NCBI GenBank assembly: GCA_019637115.1
Contig: JAHBWH010000049.1
Coordinates: 1-48,480 of the forward strand
Length of the DNA: 48,480 nucleotides
From: Myxococcales bacterium
GTDB taxonomy: Bacteria > Myxococcota_A > Polyangia > Polyangiales > Houyiibacteriaceae
Reading direction: 5' to 3'
Under the pieces are notes generated by a model, which saw only the letters and a list, made by a program, of their open reading frames with translations, made no database searches and was not told the DNA's origin. Positions within the stretch are counted from its first letter, which is position 1; the number at the start of each line of letters is the position of its first letter. Both the position numbers and the translations under genes were made by a program. Shown in pieces: positions 14,091-23,233 of this stretch.

Positions 14091-16817
14091 TCACTCGGGC
14101 AGACCGACGCGGTCGACGATGTCGGCGACGTCGGGGTGTAGCTCGATCGTGGGCGGTGGCGGGACGCGCTCGGTGTAGAGCGGGTAGCGGACCACGACGC
14201 GGCCGGCGTAGGGAGGGACCTCGAGGCCGTCGACGCTGCGCAGGAGGCACTCGCGGAGCGCGTTCGGGAGCTCGCCGCGGATGTCGGCGCGCGCCACCTC
14301 GCGGTCGGCGAGGTGGATCTCGAAGACGGCGCGGAGCGCGTAGTCCTCGCGGCCGGCGCGGTCGCGGCGGAAGCAGTCGCGCGCGGGCGGGATGATGCGC
14401 TGGCGGAGCATGGCGAGGACGGTCTCGGCGGGCATGCCGCGTCCCGCGGTGGGCGTGGCCCGCGCCGGCGGCGGTGGGAGCGCACAGCTCGCCAGGTCCG
14501 CTGGCATCAACGGCTCGCGCACGGGGATCGGCGGGGTGTCGGTGGCCGTCGCTCCGCAGCTCGCGGCTTCGCTCGGGGCGGCGAGCGCGGTCGGGTCGCG
14601 TGCTGTCGTGGCGCTCGTAGTGGTGGCGCTCGTAGTGGTGGCGTTCGTAGTGGTGGCGTTCGTAGTGGTGGCGTTCGTAGTCGTGGCGTTCGTAGTGGTG
14701 GCGCTCGTAGTGGCGGCGTTCGTAGTCGTGGCGTTCGTAGTCGTGGCGCTCGCGGTCTCGCCGGCCAAGCGACGCGCGTCTTCGGCGCTCGCGGTCGACC
14801 GGACCGAGCGTTGCAAGGTCGCTCGCCGTCCGTTGCGGCGGGCCGGCTCGGGCGCCACCGCGAAGCGCGTAGGCGCCCCCGCAATCGTGCGGCCGAGCGC
14901 CTCCAGCGCTTCGAGCATCATGGGCTCTCGCGGGCTCGCGGCGCGGACGCTGAGCCGGCCGAGGGCGAGCTGCGCGCGCGGCGAGCCCGGCCCGACCCAC
15001 GTCGTCGACTCGCCGGCTCGGAGTCGGCCGAGGCTGGGCCCGCCGCGCACGGCGACGACGCCGAGGTCAGGGGCGAAGAGCCGCGCGAGCGCCTCCTCGA
15101 GCCGAGGGCTCGGTTGGCGGAGGCGCTCGTCGACCGCGCCGGCGGCGCGCACGACGATCCCGCCGAGGCGGCCCACGGCGGCGTCGAGCGTCGGGTGCGG
15201 GTCGCGGTCTTCGAGCAGCACCGCGCTCAAGCGCAGGCCGAGCCGCTCGGCCTCGTCGACGGCGGCGTCCGCTGCGGCGCTCTCGGTCCACCCGCCGTCG
15301 CCCACGAGGATCACGTGCAGCGGCGGCTCGCCGCGGCGCGCGCGCGCCCACGGCCGCAGCGTCGCGAAGGCGGACTCGAAGCGCGTCGCGCCCCCGAGGT
15401 CGAGCGCGGTCGCGTCGCCCAGGGCCGTGAGCGGCACGTCGCCGGGCGGGAGGGCCTCGTCGACGAGCGCCTGCGCGCGCGCCGCGAAGGCGAGCGCGCG
15501 GACATCGGAGCCGGGCGGGAGCGCGGCGAGGAGCGCGGCGAGCGTGGTGGCCATGCGGCTGCGTGTCGCGCCGAAGGTCGAGGGCGAGACGTCGACCAGG
15601 AGCGCGACGCGCTCCGCCTCGCCCGTGCGCGGGCCCGCGCTCACGTGCGCGCGAAGGCAGGTGCGCGCGCCGCAGCGGAAGGTGGCGAGGGTGGGGTGCA
15701 CGGCGCCGCTCGGGAGGCGCGCCGTGATCTCGAGCGGGCGCCAGGGCTCGACCTCGACCTGGCTCCCCGACACGGGCGCGCCCTGCAGCGTCAGCGCGAG
15801 CAGCTCGCCGCCGTGGCGATCGGCCGCGACGAAGTCGGTCCCCTCGACCCGCACGCGTGCGGTCGTCGCGCGCAGGTCGTTGCCGCGGGCGGGTACGTCG
15901 AAGCGGGTGATCCCGCCGCGCTCTCGCAGGGGGGCGGCGTAGCGGACGCGGAGGCGAGTCGGGGCGCCGGGCGTCACCGGCGCGACGTGGAGCACGAAGG
16001 ACGCGCCGCGCGCGTCGCGGTGGGGAGTGGCCGCCGCGAACGGGGCGTCGTCGTCGCGCGCGCTCCTCGATGCGCCGGCCGCCGGGCGGTTGGCCAGCGC
16101 GCCGCCATCGGGCCCCCGGCCACCCCGCACGGCATCTGGCGCCGCGGCACTGGGCACCGCGGCACTGGGCGCCGCGGCACTGGGCGCCGCGCCACCTGGG
16201 GCAGTGGGCACCCCGGCACTGGGCACTCCGGCACTAGGCACCCCGCCAGCGAGCGCTCCGCCGTTCAGCGCGGGTCCGCTCGTGCGCGCGCCCCCCGCCT
16301 CGTCCGCGCGCCCGGGCTCGGGCGCCCCGGCGGCGCGGACGGCGGCGTCGTAGGCGTCCGTCGCGTCGTGGCTCGCGGCGCGGCACCGCTCGCCGCGGCA
16401 GGCCTCGAGCGAGACGAGCCAGGCGCCGCGAGGGGCGGCGAGGCGGTAGCGCGCCTCCGCCGGATGCCGCGCGCGCGACTCGAGTTCGATGACGACCTCG
16501 ACGAGCGCGAGCCCGTCGAGGAGTCGGACGCCGACGCGGTGCGCGGTCTCGCGGACGCCTGGGATGGCGGTGAGCACCTCGCCCTCGTGCGCGGGGATGA
16601 CGAAGCGCTCGGGGGCGGGCGCCGGGCGCGGCGGGGGGACGGGCACGTCGCGGAGCGTGCCGACGTCGCCGACGCCAATCGGGTCGGCGTCGTCCCCCTC
16701 GGGGAGCTCGGCGAAGGGAGGCTGCCCGAGCGCGGGGGGTTGGGCGGCCGCCTGACTCACCGTCAGCGCGGTGAGCACCGCCCACGGCATCCAACTGCGC
16801 TGCCGACGCCCGGTCAC
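14091..16817 (-). CDS. Secreted VIT-VWA protein with AgmX/PglI-type C-terminal domain
   Basis: From the GTG at 16817 the product is 908 residues. It has a Sec signal (GRRQRSWMPWAVLTALTVSQ), a VIT-like region at about 60-330 split by a Gly/Ala/Pro insert, and a VWA domain at about 400-590. The VWA keeps its MIDAS signature: DVSPS, the Thr of LGGATRF and the Asp of LVGDGGW. An (ATTTN)n tract follows, then an AgmX/PglI-like domain at about 790-895 (VLAMLRQRIIPPARDCF ... YPLYTERVP). AgmX/PglI domains occur in myxobacterial gliding-motility proteins. A surface adhesion or envelope scaffold role is inferred. ATG 16790 is an alternative start but would leave a shorter, less basic signal. The gene stands alone. 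Confidence 0.85.
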   Translation of the reverse strand: MTGRRQRSWMPWAVLTALTVSQAAAQPPALGQPPFAELPEGDDADPIGVGDVGTLRDVPVPPPRPAPAPERFVIPAHEGEVLTAIPGVRETAHRVGVRLLDGLALVEVVIELESRARHPAEARYRLAAPRGAWLVSLEACRGERCRAASHDATDAYDAAVRAAGAPEPGRADEAGGARTSGPALNGGALAGGVPSAGVPSAGVPTAPGGAAPSAAAPSAAVPSAAAPDAVRGGRGPDGGALANRPAAGASRSARDDDAPFAAATPHRDARGASFVLHVAPVTPGAPTRLRVRYAAPLRERGGITRFDVPARGNDLRATTARVRVEGTDFVAADRHGGELLALTLQGAPVSGSQVEVEPWRPLEITARLPSGAVHPTLATFRCGARTCLRAHVSAGPRTGEAERVALLVDVSPSTFGATRSRMATTLAALLAALPPGSDVRALAFAARAQALVDEALPPGDVPLTALGDATALDLGGATRFESAFATLRPWARARRGEPPLHVILVGDGGWTESAAADAAVDEAERLGLRLSAVLLEDRDPHPTLDAAVGRLGGIVVRAAGAVDERLRQPSPRLEEALARLFAPDLGVVAVRGGPSLGRLRAGESTTWVGPGSPRAQLALGRLSVRAASPREPMMLEALEALGRTIAGAPTRFAVAPEPARRNGRRATLQRSVRSTASAEDARRLAGETASATTTNATTTNAATTSATTTNATTTNATTTNATTTNATTTSATTTSATTARDPTALAAPSEAASCGATATDTPPIPVREPLMPADLASCALPPPPARATPTAGRGMPAETVLAMLRQRIIPPARDCFRRDRAGREDYALRAVFEIHLADREVARADIRGELPNALRECLLRSVDGLEVPPYAGRVVVRYPLYTERVPPPPTIELHPDVADIVDRVGLPE
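14602..14757. repeat. 15-bp coding repeats, (ATTTN)n
   Basis: About ten copies of a 15-bp unit (minus strand AACGCCACCACTACG and variants) encode a Thr-rich pentapeptide ladder, ATTTN or ATTTS. The ladder links the VWA domain to the C-terminal domain of the large secreted protein. Unit number could change by slippage without shifting the frame. Confidence 0.9.
16136..16262. repeat. Coding repeats, Ala/Pro/Ser/Val-rich insert
   Basis: Units of 15-18 bp encode SAGVP and SAAAP/SAAVP pentapeptides within the insert that splits the VIT-like region. The repeats are in frame and resemble a variable linker. Confidence 0.8.
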
Positions 16818-17269
16818 CTGCACAGGGTTACTCGACCCGCCCCGGGCGGAAAGGTTCCGTCGGCGATTCGTTTCTTCGCTCCCGTCAGCGGCGAGCCCAC
16901 CGAAGCCGCGCACTCGCCACGCGCGCACCGAGATTTACGTCGACGGCCGGGGACTCCAGTGCGAGCGAGCCGGCGGCGGCCGCCGGAGCGGCCGGAGTCT
17001 TGGGCTGCGCCACGAGGCGGAGGCAGATCCGCATCGCGGAGGGGGGATCCGGGTCGAGCCAGCTCGCTCGCGAGGTCACCAGCGGCCGTCGCCGCCGTCC
17101 GCGAGGTCCCGGTCGCCAGAGGCCGACGTCCAACCGCGCTGTCTCGGCGCACCCCCGGAAATCGGCCGTCCTTCTTTTCATGGGGGCCCAGGCTGCCTAT
17201 GATGCGGGCTCGCAGGAGGCCCACGCCCGGGAAGGACCGGGCGGTCGTCTTGCGGGCGGAGTGATCGCG
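16818..17269. other. 450-bp intergenic region between divergent genes
   Basis: This gap separates the divergent VIT-VWA and SPFH genes and should hold both promoters. No ORF with a start signal and recognisable product was seen. A 98-codon minus-strand frame (16885-17181) has fairly good third-position GC but no family and no ribosome site, so it was not called. Confidence 0.5.
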
Positions 17270-18523
17270 ATGGTTCTCGGAAGGGTCTTCGGCTTCGTGA
17301 AGGACGGCGTCCAGGAGATGCTGATCCAGCGTCCGGACGAGAAGAAGCACCTCATCGTCTACAAGCACCCCGAGAACACGATCCCGAACTACGCGCAGCT
17401 CACCGTCGACGCCGACGAGGCCGCGGTGTTCTTCCGAGACGGCGCGATCGTCGGGACGATGCGCACCGCTGGCGCCGGCCAGCGGCACACGCTGAGCTCG
17501 CAGAACATCCCGTTCCTCGGGCAGCTCGTCGACCGGGTCACGGGCGGCAACATCTTCATCACGGACCTCTACTTCGTGACGATGAAGCCGATCTACGACC
17601 TGCCCTTCGGCGGCGAGCTCGGCTACATCGAGGACCCGATGCTCGGCGAGATGGTGACGCCCCGCATCTTTGGCAAGTTCGCCCTGCAGATCCTCGACCC
17701 CGCCCGCTTCATCGTGAACTACACGGGTCTGCGCGCGATCGAGGGCAACGAGCAGGTGCTCGCCTGGGTGAAGCAGTCGTTCCTCAACGCGGTCAAGACC
17801 GTCATCGGCCAGGTCTGCGTCACCGAGCAGAAGTCGCTCCTGCAGCTCATGCCGCTGCAGAACCAGCTCGCTCGTATGTTCGAGCAGCACTGCCCGGACC
17901 TCGAGAGCATCGGCATCAAGATCCTCCAGGTCGCTGACTTCAACATCAACCTGAGCGACGACGACGAGCAGACGCTCAAGACCGCGCAGGCCGAGATCGG
18001 GCGCGCGAAGCGCGAGGCGCGCATCGCTGCGATCGGCATCAGCAAGGCGCAGGCCGAGGCCCAGCAGCGGCAGTTCGAGCTCGATCAGGACTTCTCGCAG
18101 GACGCCCGCTACACGGGGCTCGCCGGCGGCGACTTCGCGCGGATGGCGGCCGGCAAGGCGATGATCGGCGCAGGTCAGGGGATGGCCCAGGGCGGCGGCG
18201 GTGGCGATGGCGCGGGCGGTGGCATGATGGCGGGCGCGGGCCTCGGCGCCGGCTTCGGCATGGCCTCGGCGTTCGCGGGCGCGTTCCAGCAGCCCCCGCA
18301 GCAGCAGCCCCAACAGCCGGCGCCGCCCGCAGCGACCGCCCCGACGGTGGCAGGGGGGCTCGTGAGCTGCCCCTCGTGCAGCGCGCAAGTGCCACCCGGA
18401 AAGTTCTGCGCCGAGTGCGGTGCCGGCCTCGCGCCGAAGCCGAAGTTCTGTCCGAGCTGCGGCATGCAGAACGGGGTCGGGTCGCGATTCTGCTCCAACT
18501 GCGGCACGGGTCTGCCAGACTGA
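17270..18523 (+). CDS. SPFH/band 7 protein with C-terminal zinc ribbons
   Basis: The 417-residue product starts MVLGRVFGFVKDGVQEMLIQ and has the SPFH fold at about residues 30-230 (HLIVYKHPENTIPNYAQLTV, ALQILDPARFIVNYTG). This is the virion-core-like/YdjI-type branch. A helix near QTLKTAQAEIGRAKREARIA and a Gly/Met/Ala-rich low-complexity segment follow. Two zinc ribbons end the protein (CPSC...CAEC and CPSC...CSNC). SPFH proteins form membrane-associated oligomers. GGAG lies 9 bp before the ATG. The lipoprotein gene follows after 4 bp, and the next gene is a kinase that also carries a zinc ribbon, so this may be one functional group. Confidence 0.9.
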   Translation: MVLGRVFGFVKDGVQEMLIQRPDEKKHLIVYKHPENTIPNYAQLTVDADEAAVFFRDGAIVGTMRTAGAGQRHTLSSQNIPFLGQLVDRVTGGNIFITDLYFVTMKPIYDLPFGGELGYIEDPMLGEMVTPRIFGKFALQILDPARFIVNYTGLRAIEGNEQVLAWVKQSFLNAVKTVIGQVCVTEQKSLLQLMPLQNQLARMFEQHCPDLESIGIKILQVADFNINLSDDDEQTLKTAQAEIGRAKREARIAAIGISKAQAEAQQRQFELDQDFSQDARYTGLAGGDFARMAAGKAMIGAGQGMAQGGGGGDGAGGGMMAGAGLGAGFGMASAFAGAFQQPPQQQPQQPAPPAATAPTVAGGLVSCPSCSAQVPPGKFCAECGAGLAPKPKFCPSCGMQNGVGSRFCSNCGTGLPD

Positions 18524-18527
18524 GCGC

Positions 18528-18941
18528 GTGGGCGCGCGAGTCGTACAGCAGTCCAGGGTCCCTACGCGCGGGCGAGCGCCCCTCACCTGGAGGTGGGCGC
18601 TCGCGGTGCTTTGCTCGTTCCCGTTCCTCGTCGGGCCTTCGTCGTGCGGGCTCGAGTCGGGCACGGGCGGCGTCGGCGCGCCGTGCACCCGCGACCGCGA
18701 CTGCGAAGGGGACCTCGTCTGCCGCCGCGGCGTCTGCGCGCTGCCAGAAGTCGATGGGGGCCTCGACGCGTCACCAGGCGACGCGGACGTGGGCGACGCC
18801 GACGCCGACGCCGAAGCAAGCGACGCGGACGTGGGCGATGCCGACGTCGACGCGGAGATGGAGGCGAGCGACGCCGACGTCGACGCGGAGCGGGGCGACG
18901 CGGAGCCGGGCGACCCCGACCCGGACGACGCGGGCGGGTGA
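18528..18941 (+). CDS. Asp-rich lipoprotein with a Cys motif
   Basis: From the GTG at 18528 the product is 137 residues. A basic start leads to a hydrophobic signal and the lipobox-like GPSSC at Cys40. A two-disulphide motif follows (CTRDRDCEGDLVCRRGVC), widespread in myxobacterial secreted proteins. The C-terminal half is an acidic Asp/Ala ladder (DADVGDADADAEASDADV type) that may bind cations or form a flexible spacer. The start lies 4 bp after the SPFH stop, so the two are likely co-transcribed. Longer upstream reading into the SPFH gene was rejected as a shadow. Confidence 0.7.
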   Translation: MGARVVQQSRVPTRGRAPLTWRWALAVLCSFPFLVGPSSCGLESGTGGVGAPCTRDRDCEGDLVCRRGVCALPEVDGGLDASPGDADVGDADADAEASDADVGDADVDAEMEASDADVDAERGDAEPGDPDPDDAGG

Positions 18942-19067
18942 GGCGTTCCACTGGACGGCGCCCGGTGAGCGAAGCCAGCCAAGGCTCTGGCGACAGCCCC
19001 TGACCAGGAGCTGAGGGCGAACGCGACGCAGACATTTGCTCTCGGCTGCTCTACCCTGTCGGAGCCG

Positions 19068-20675
19068 ATGCGCTTCTGTCCCTCCTGCGGCGCTCGATAT
19101 CCTGCGGAGTCGAGGTTTTGCCCCATCGACGGGCAGATCCTCGAGGATCTCCCCGACGAGGCGACGCAGGTCGCGAACCCGATGATCGGCCGGACGATCG
19201 ACGGCCGCTACCGGGTCGAGGACGTCCTCGGCGAGGGCGGCATGGGCATCGTCTACCTCGCGACGCACGTCGGCCTCGGCAAGAAGATGGCCCTGAAGGT
19301 CCTGCACGGCGACATGGCCCGCGACGAGGTCGTCGTCGCGCGTTTCGTCCAAGAGGCGCAGGCGTCGACCGCGATCGGCCACCCGAACATCGTCGACATC
19401 TCCGACTTCGGCCGCCTCGAGGACGGCACCGCGTACTTCGTGATGGAGATGCTCGAGGGCGAGGCGCTCACCGGTCGCATCGGCCGCGGGCCGATGCCGC
19501 TCGAGGCCGTCCTCGACATCACCGAGCAGATCGCCTCGGCGCTCGGCGCGGCGCACGCGCGCGGGATCGTCCACCGCGACCTGAAGCCCGACAACGTCTT
19601 CCTCACGCGCCGGGGCCGCGAGGAGGTCGTGAAGATCTTGGACTTCGGCATCGCGAAGGTCGGCGGCGCGGCCTCGAAGCTCACGAAGACCGGGATGATC
19701 TTCGGCACCCCGCATTACATGAGCCCCGAGCAGGCCGCGGGGCAGAGCGTCGACGCGCGGGCAGACATCTACGCGCTCGGCATCATCGTCTTCGAGATGG
19801 CCACCGGGACGGTGCCCTTCGACGGCGATACGTTCATGGGCATCCTCTCGAAGCACATGTTCGAGCCCGCGCCGCGCCCGAGCGATTTCCTGCCAGCCGC
19901 CCACCCCCTCGAGCCGCTCGTCCTGCGCGCGCTCGCGAAGAAGCCCGAAGATCGCTACCCGTCGATGGAGGCGCTCGCCGCAGACCTGAGGCTCATTCGC
20001 GACGGCGGCCGGATCTCCGCGCCAGCGCCCATCAAGGCGCCGTCCGGCTTCGGTGAGGCGCTGCCGGCCGCGACGCTCCCGACCGCTCGCGGGCCGGCGC
20101 TCGCGCTCGCGGTGATCGGTCTCTTGCTGGTGGTCGGCGTCGCAGCGGGGGTCTTCTTCGCGTTCCGCACGGAGCCGGAGCGCGCGCGCAGCGTGGTGGC
20201 GTCCGACCGCACCCCTGAAGCGGTCACGTCCAGCGCCGTGACCCCGACCTCCGTGCGCCTCGCCGAGCCCGAGCCGAGCGACCCCGCTCCTGCCCGCGCC
20301 GTCGGCGCCGAGAGCGTCGCCCAGGCGTCGGTGCGCATCGAGAGCGCGCCGCCGGGGGCCGCCGTGCTGATCGACGGGGCCATTATCGGGAACACGCCGA
20401 TCGCGCTGCCGCGACCCGCGCACGGGACCCAACGCGTCGAGCTTCGGGCGCGGGGCTATCAGCCGCGCTTCGTCGTGCTCTCGGAGGCGACGGGCGATCA
20501 GATCGTGGCGTCGCTCGATCCCGTCCCGGCCCCAGGCACGATGCGTCCCCGCTCGACGACGACGGCCGTCGAGGCGCCCATGGTCGCCGAGCCCGTGCCA
20601 CCGCCCTCTCCGCCCCCCGTGATGCGACCCGCGACCATGATCTCGAGCGAGGTCGTCGATCCTTGGGCTCGATGA
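19068..20675 (+). CDS. Ser/Thr protein kinase with N-terminal zinc ribbon, TM and PEGA domain
   Basis: The 535-residue product starts with a degenerate zinc ribbon (MRFCPSCGARYPAESRFCPI; the fourth ligand is Asp). The Hanks-type kinase spans about residues 46-310, with LGEGGMGIVYLA, the HRDLKPDN catalytic loop near 167 and DFG near 190, all intact. A single membrane segment lies at about 344-367. A PEGA domain follows at about 419-475, then a Pro-rich tail. The topology implies a cytoplasmic kinase and an external PEGA sensor. It follows the SPFH protein and Asp-rich lipoprotein genes on the same strand. Its substrate is unknown. Confidence 0.95.
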   Translation: MRFCPSCGARYPAESRFCPIDGQILEDLPDEATQVANPMIGRTIDGRYRVEDVLGEGGMGIVYLATHVGLGKKMALKVLHGDMARDEVVVARFVQEAQASTAIGHPNIVDISDFGRLEDGTAYFVMEMLEGEALTGRIGRGPMPLEAVLDITEQIASALGAAHARGIVHRDLKPDNVFLTRRGREEVVKILDFGIAKVGGAASKLTKTGMIFGTPHYMSPEQAAGQSVDARADIYALGIIVFEMATGTVPFDGDTFMGILSKHMFEPAPRPSDFLPAAHPLEPLVLRALAKKPEDRYPSMEALAADLRLIRDGGRISAPAPIKAPSGFGEALPAATLPTARGPALALAVIGLLLVVGVAAGVFFAFRTEPERARSVVASDRTPEAVTSSAVTPTSVRLAEPEPSDPAPARAVGAESVAQASVRIESAPPGAAVLIDGAIIGNTPIALPRPAHGTQRVELRARGYQPRFVVLSEATGDQIVASLDPVPAPGTMRPRSTTTAVEAPMVAEPVPPPSPPPVMRPATMISSEVVDPWAR

Positions 20676-20814
20676 CGCGGGAGGTGGTACGACCGAGCGG
20701 TGGTCGTGGAATGGCGGTAGGCGCGGTGACGTCCAACGGTCCGTGGAAGTGCTCTTCGAGGCTCTCGCCTTCGAGAGGCCCAAGGCGCGTGGGCCGTGGC
20801 GACGCGGAGGATTC

Positions 20815-22440
20815 ATGAGCGTGGGCGCAGTGCGAGGGGCGTTGTGGGTGGGGTTCGCCTTGCTGATGGCCTGCGGCGGCCGCGGCGGGAGCACGACGAC
20901 GCCCGCGGCGGGAGAGCGCGTCAGCTTGCCGGCGGCGCCGCTCGACACGTACTCGAGCGAGGCGACCGAGGGCGGCGTCCGCGGCGGGGCCGGCGCGGAA
21001 GGCGTGGGTCGCGGGGTCGAGCGGGCAGCGGCGTCGGCAGGGCAGTCGGTCGACCCAGACGGGCGGCTCGCGCAGCTCGCGGAGTGGATCGGGGAGCGCC
21101 TCGGCGCGGGGGGCGCGCCGCCGGCGCCAGAGGTGATCGAGCTCTTCGCGCGTTCGCTCGGCCTGGTCGAGCCCGTCCCGCACCTGGCGGTCCTCGGGGT
21201 GCCCGACCCCAACGCGCTCGAGGCGGGCGTCGCCGACTCCGTGCGGGGTTTCTTCGCACGGCAGCTCTATCAGCGCTACGGCGCCGCGGTCGTCGTCCGC
21301 GGTGGGCTCAACGTCGCCGTCGTCCTCCTCTCCACGCGCGCTCTCGATCTCGAGCCGGTGCCGCGCCGTCACGAGGTAGGCGGGACGCTTCGGCTCCGCG
21401 GGAGGGTCCATGACGGCTTCCGCGAGCCTCAGCTCGCGATCGCTCCCCCCTCGGGGTCGGTCGAGCGCCGGCCGCTCGGCGCAGGGCCCGGCTTCGAGGT
21501 GTCCGTGCCGCTCACCGCGCGCGGCGTCTACCGCGTCGAGGTCCTCGCGCAGGGCGCGCGCGGGGACACGGTCCTCGCGAATTTCCCCGTCTACGTCGGG
21601 GAGGATCCGCCGACCTACGTCGTGCTCGCGGGCCCGGGCGACGACGAGGGCGCGAGCACGCCCGATCAGGTCGAGCGCGCCTTGCTCCGCCGCATCAACG
21701 ACGCACGCGCGCGCGATGGGCTGCCACCGGTCGTCGAGCACCCCGGGCTCGCGCGCGTCGCGCGAGACCACAGCCAGGACATGGTCCAGGGCTCGTTCAT
21801 CGGGCACACCTCGCCGACCACTGGCGACGCGCCCGACCGCGTGCGGCGCGCGGGCTACCGCAGCGGGCTCATCCTCGAGAACATCGGCCGCGGCTATTCG
21901 CCCGGGGAGATCCACGAGGGGCTCCTCGCGAGCCCGGGCCACCGCGCGAACATCCTCAACCGCGACGTGACCCACGTGGGAGTCGGCGTCGTGGCCGAGC
22001 CCGAGGGGCGCCGCGCCGCGTTCGTCGCGACGCAGGTCTTCATCCGCATGCACCGCGAGGTGGACGTCGAGGCGGCGCGAGAGTGGCTGCTCGGCGCGAT
22101 CAACGAGGGCCGCCGCGCGCGCGGCGTGCCGCCGCTCGAGCTCGACCCGAACCTCCAGACGGCGGCGTCCGATGCGGCGCGGAGCTACTTCGCGAACCCG
22201 ACCCAGACTCAGCAAGACACGGTCGACGAGGGGAGCGCGGCGCTGCGGCGCTTCGCGATGATGTTCCGCCGCGTGGGCGGCTTGATGGCCGTCGTCGGCG
22301 ACGTCGCCGAAGCTTCGAGGCTCGAGCCGACCTTCGATCCAGACCTGCGCTACGTGGGCCTCGGGGTGGCGCAGGGCGACAGGCCCGATGCCCCACCGAA
22401 CAGCATCGCGGTCGTGATCATGCTCGCTTGGCCGCGCTGA
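20815..22440 (+). CDS. CAP/SCP-domain lipoprotein
   Basis: From the ATG at 20815 the product is 541 residues. A GGAGG ribosome site precedes the start and the lipobox LMAC is at residue 19-22. An N-terminal region of unknown fold is followed by a Ig-like segment (about 200-260). The CAP domain (about 285-420) has RRINDARARDGLPPVVEH, the MVQGSFIGHTSP histidine, ILENIGRGYS and LLASPGHRANILN. A C-terminal domain repeats part of the fold (LLGAINEGRRARGVPPLELD). CAP proteins are secreted and may bind lipids or act as proteases; bacterial roles are poorly known. Confidence 0.85.
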   Translation: MSVGAVRGALWVGFALLMACGGRGGSTTTPAAGERVSLPAAPLDTYSSEATEGGVRGGAGAEGVGRGVERAAASAGQSVDPDGRLAQLAEWIGERLGAGGAPPAPEVIELFARSLGLVEPVPHLAVLGVPDPNALEAGVADSVRGFFARQLYQRYGAAVVVRGGLNVAVVLLSTRALDLEPVPRRHEVGGTLRLRGRVHDGFREPQLAIAPPSGSVERRPLGAGPGFEVSVPLTARGVYRVEVLAQGARGDTVLANFPVYVGEDPPTYVVLAGPGDDEGASTPDQVERALLRRINDARARDGLPPVVEHPGLARVARDHSQDMVQGSFIGHTSPTTGDAPDRVRRAGYRSGLILENIGRGYSPGEIHEGLLASPGHRANILNRDVTHVGVGVVAEPEGRRAAFVATQVFIRMHREVDVEAAREWLLGAINEGRRARGVPPLELDPNLQTAASDAARSYFANPTQTQQDTVDEGSAALRRFAMMFRRVGGLMAVVGDVAEASRLEPTFDPDLRYVGLGVAQGDRPDAPPNSIAVVIMLAWPR

Positions 22441-22444
22441 CCGC

Positions 22445-23233
22445 TCAACGGTGTGGGTGCGCGTCGAACCGCCGCACGTGCACGGTGAGCGTGAGCGCGG
22501 CGTGCACCTCGGCGAGCGCGAGCGCGTTCGTGCCGACCCTCAGGCCGAGGCTCAGGTGCCGCGCGACGAAGACGCGGAACGTGACGCGCGGCTCGACGAC
22601 GGCGGCGCGCGCGCGCCAGACGATGTGTCGCTCTCCGTCGACGTAGTGGATCAGCCACGCGCTCCGGAACCCCGCGTAGAGCTCGACGCCGAGCCCCGCG
22701 ATCCCAAAGAGGGGAGCCTCCACCCCCATGACGGCGCCGACGTCGGTGGTCCGGAGGCGGGCCACCTCTCGGGCTCCGGCCGGCGTCGCGATGGCTCCTC
22801 TCGTCGGGGCGAGGTGGATCCCGAGCTCGGCGCCGAGGTTGACGTAGGCGAGGAGGAGCCACTCCAACCGGAGCGTGGCGCCGCCGACCCAGGCGTTCGC
22901 CCCCTGCCGTTCCGAGAGCCCCTCGGGGTCGTCCTCCGGCGGCTCGAGCGCGACGCCGCGGACGCCGGGCGCGAGCGAGAACCGAATCCGGCGATGCGCG
23001 GCGCGCGCCCAGCCGCTGCCGAAGCGCCGACACTCCGTCTCACCGATGGCGCGCGCGCCGTCTCCCAGACAGAGCTGGAAGCGGTCCTCGCGCGCTTGCG
23101 CGTGTTCTTGGCAGTCGAGGTCGCAAGCGTTCGCCACCGCCGCTGGCGCTGCGACGCCGAGCGCGACGAGGACGAAGGTCGAGACGCCGAGCGAGCGCGA
23201 GACACGGGATTGGGGCCGAGACATCATCGTCAT
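22445..23233 (-). CDS. Secreted protein, possibly outer-membrane barrel
   Basis: The 262-residue product has a signal peptide (VSTFVLVALGVAAPAAVANA) and a Cys-containing N-terminus (CDLDCQEH). Alternating-strand segments with aromatic and glycine residues follow (LLLAYVNLGAELGIHL, GLGVELYAGFRSAWLIHYVD). I read it as a small outer-membrane beta-barrel or surface protein, without a named family. Its ATG overlaps the stop of the upstream lipoprotein gene as ATGA, so the pair is translationally coupled. Confidence 0.7.
   Translation of the reverse strand: MTMMSRPQSRVSRSLGVSTFVLVALGVAAPAAVANACDLDCQEHAQAREDRFQLCLGDGARAIGETECRRFGSGWARAAHRRIRFSLAPGVRGVALEPPEDDPEGLSERQGANAWVGGATLRLEWLLLAYVNLGAELGIHLAPTRGAIATPAGAREVARLRTTDVGAVMGVEAPLFGIAGLGVELYAGFRSAWLIHYVDGERHIVWRARAAVVEPRVTFRVFVARHLSLGLRVGTNALALAEVHAALTLTVHVRRFDAHPHR

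Noticed and set aside
16885-17181. Minus-strand 98-codon ORF in the VIT-VWA/SPFH gap
   Set aside because: No ribosome site and no recognisable domain; good third-position GC alone is not enough in this composition.
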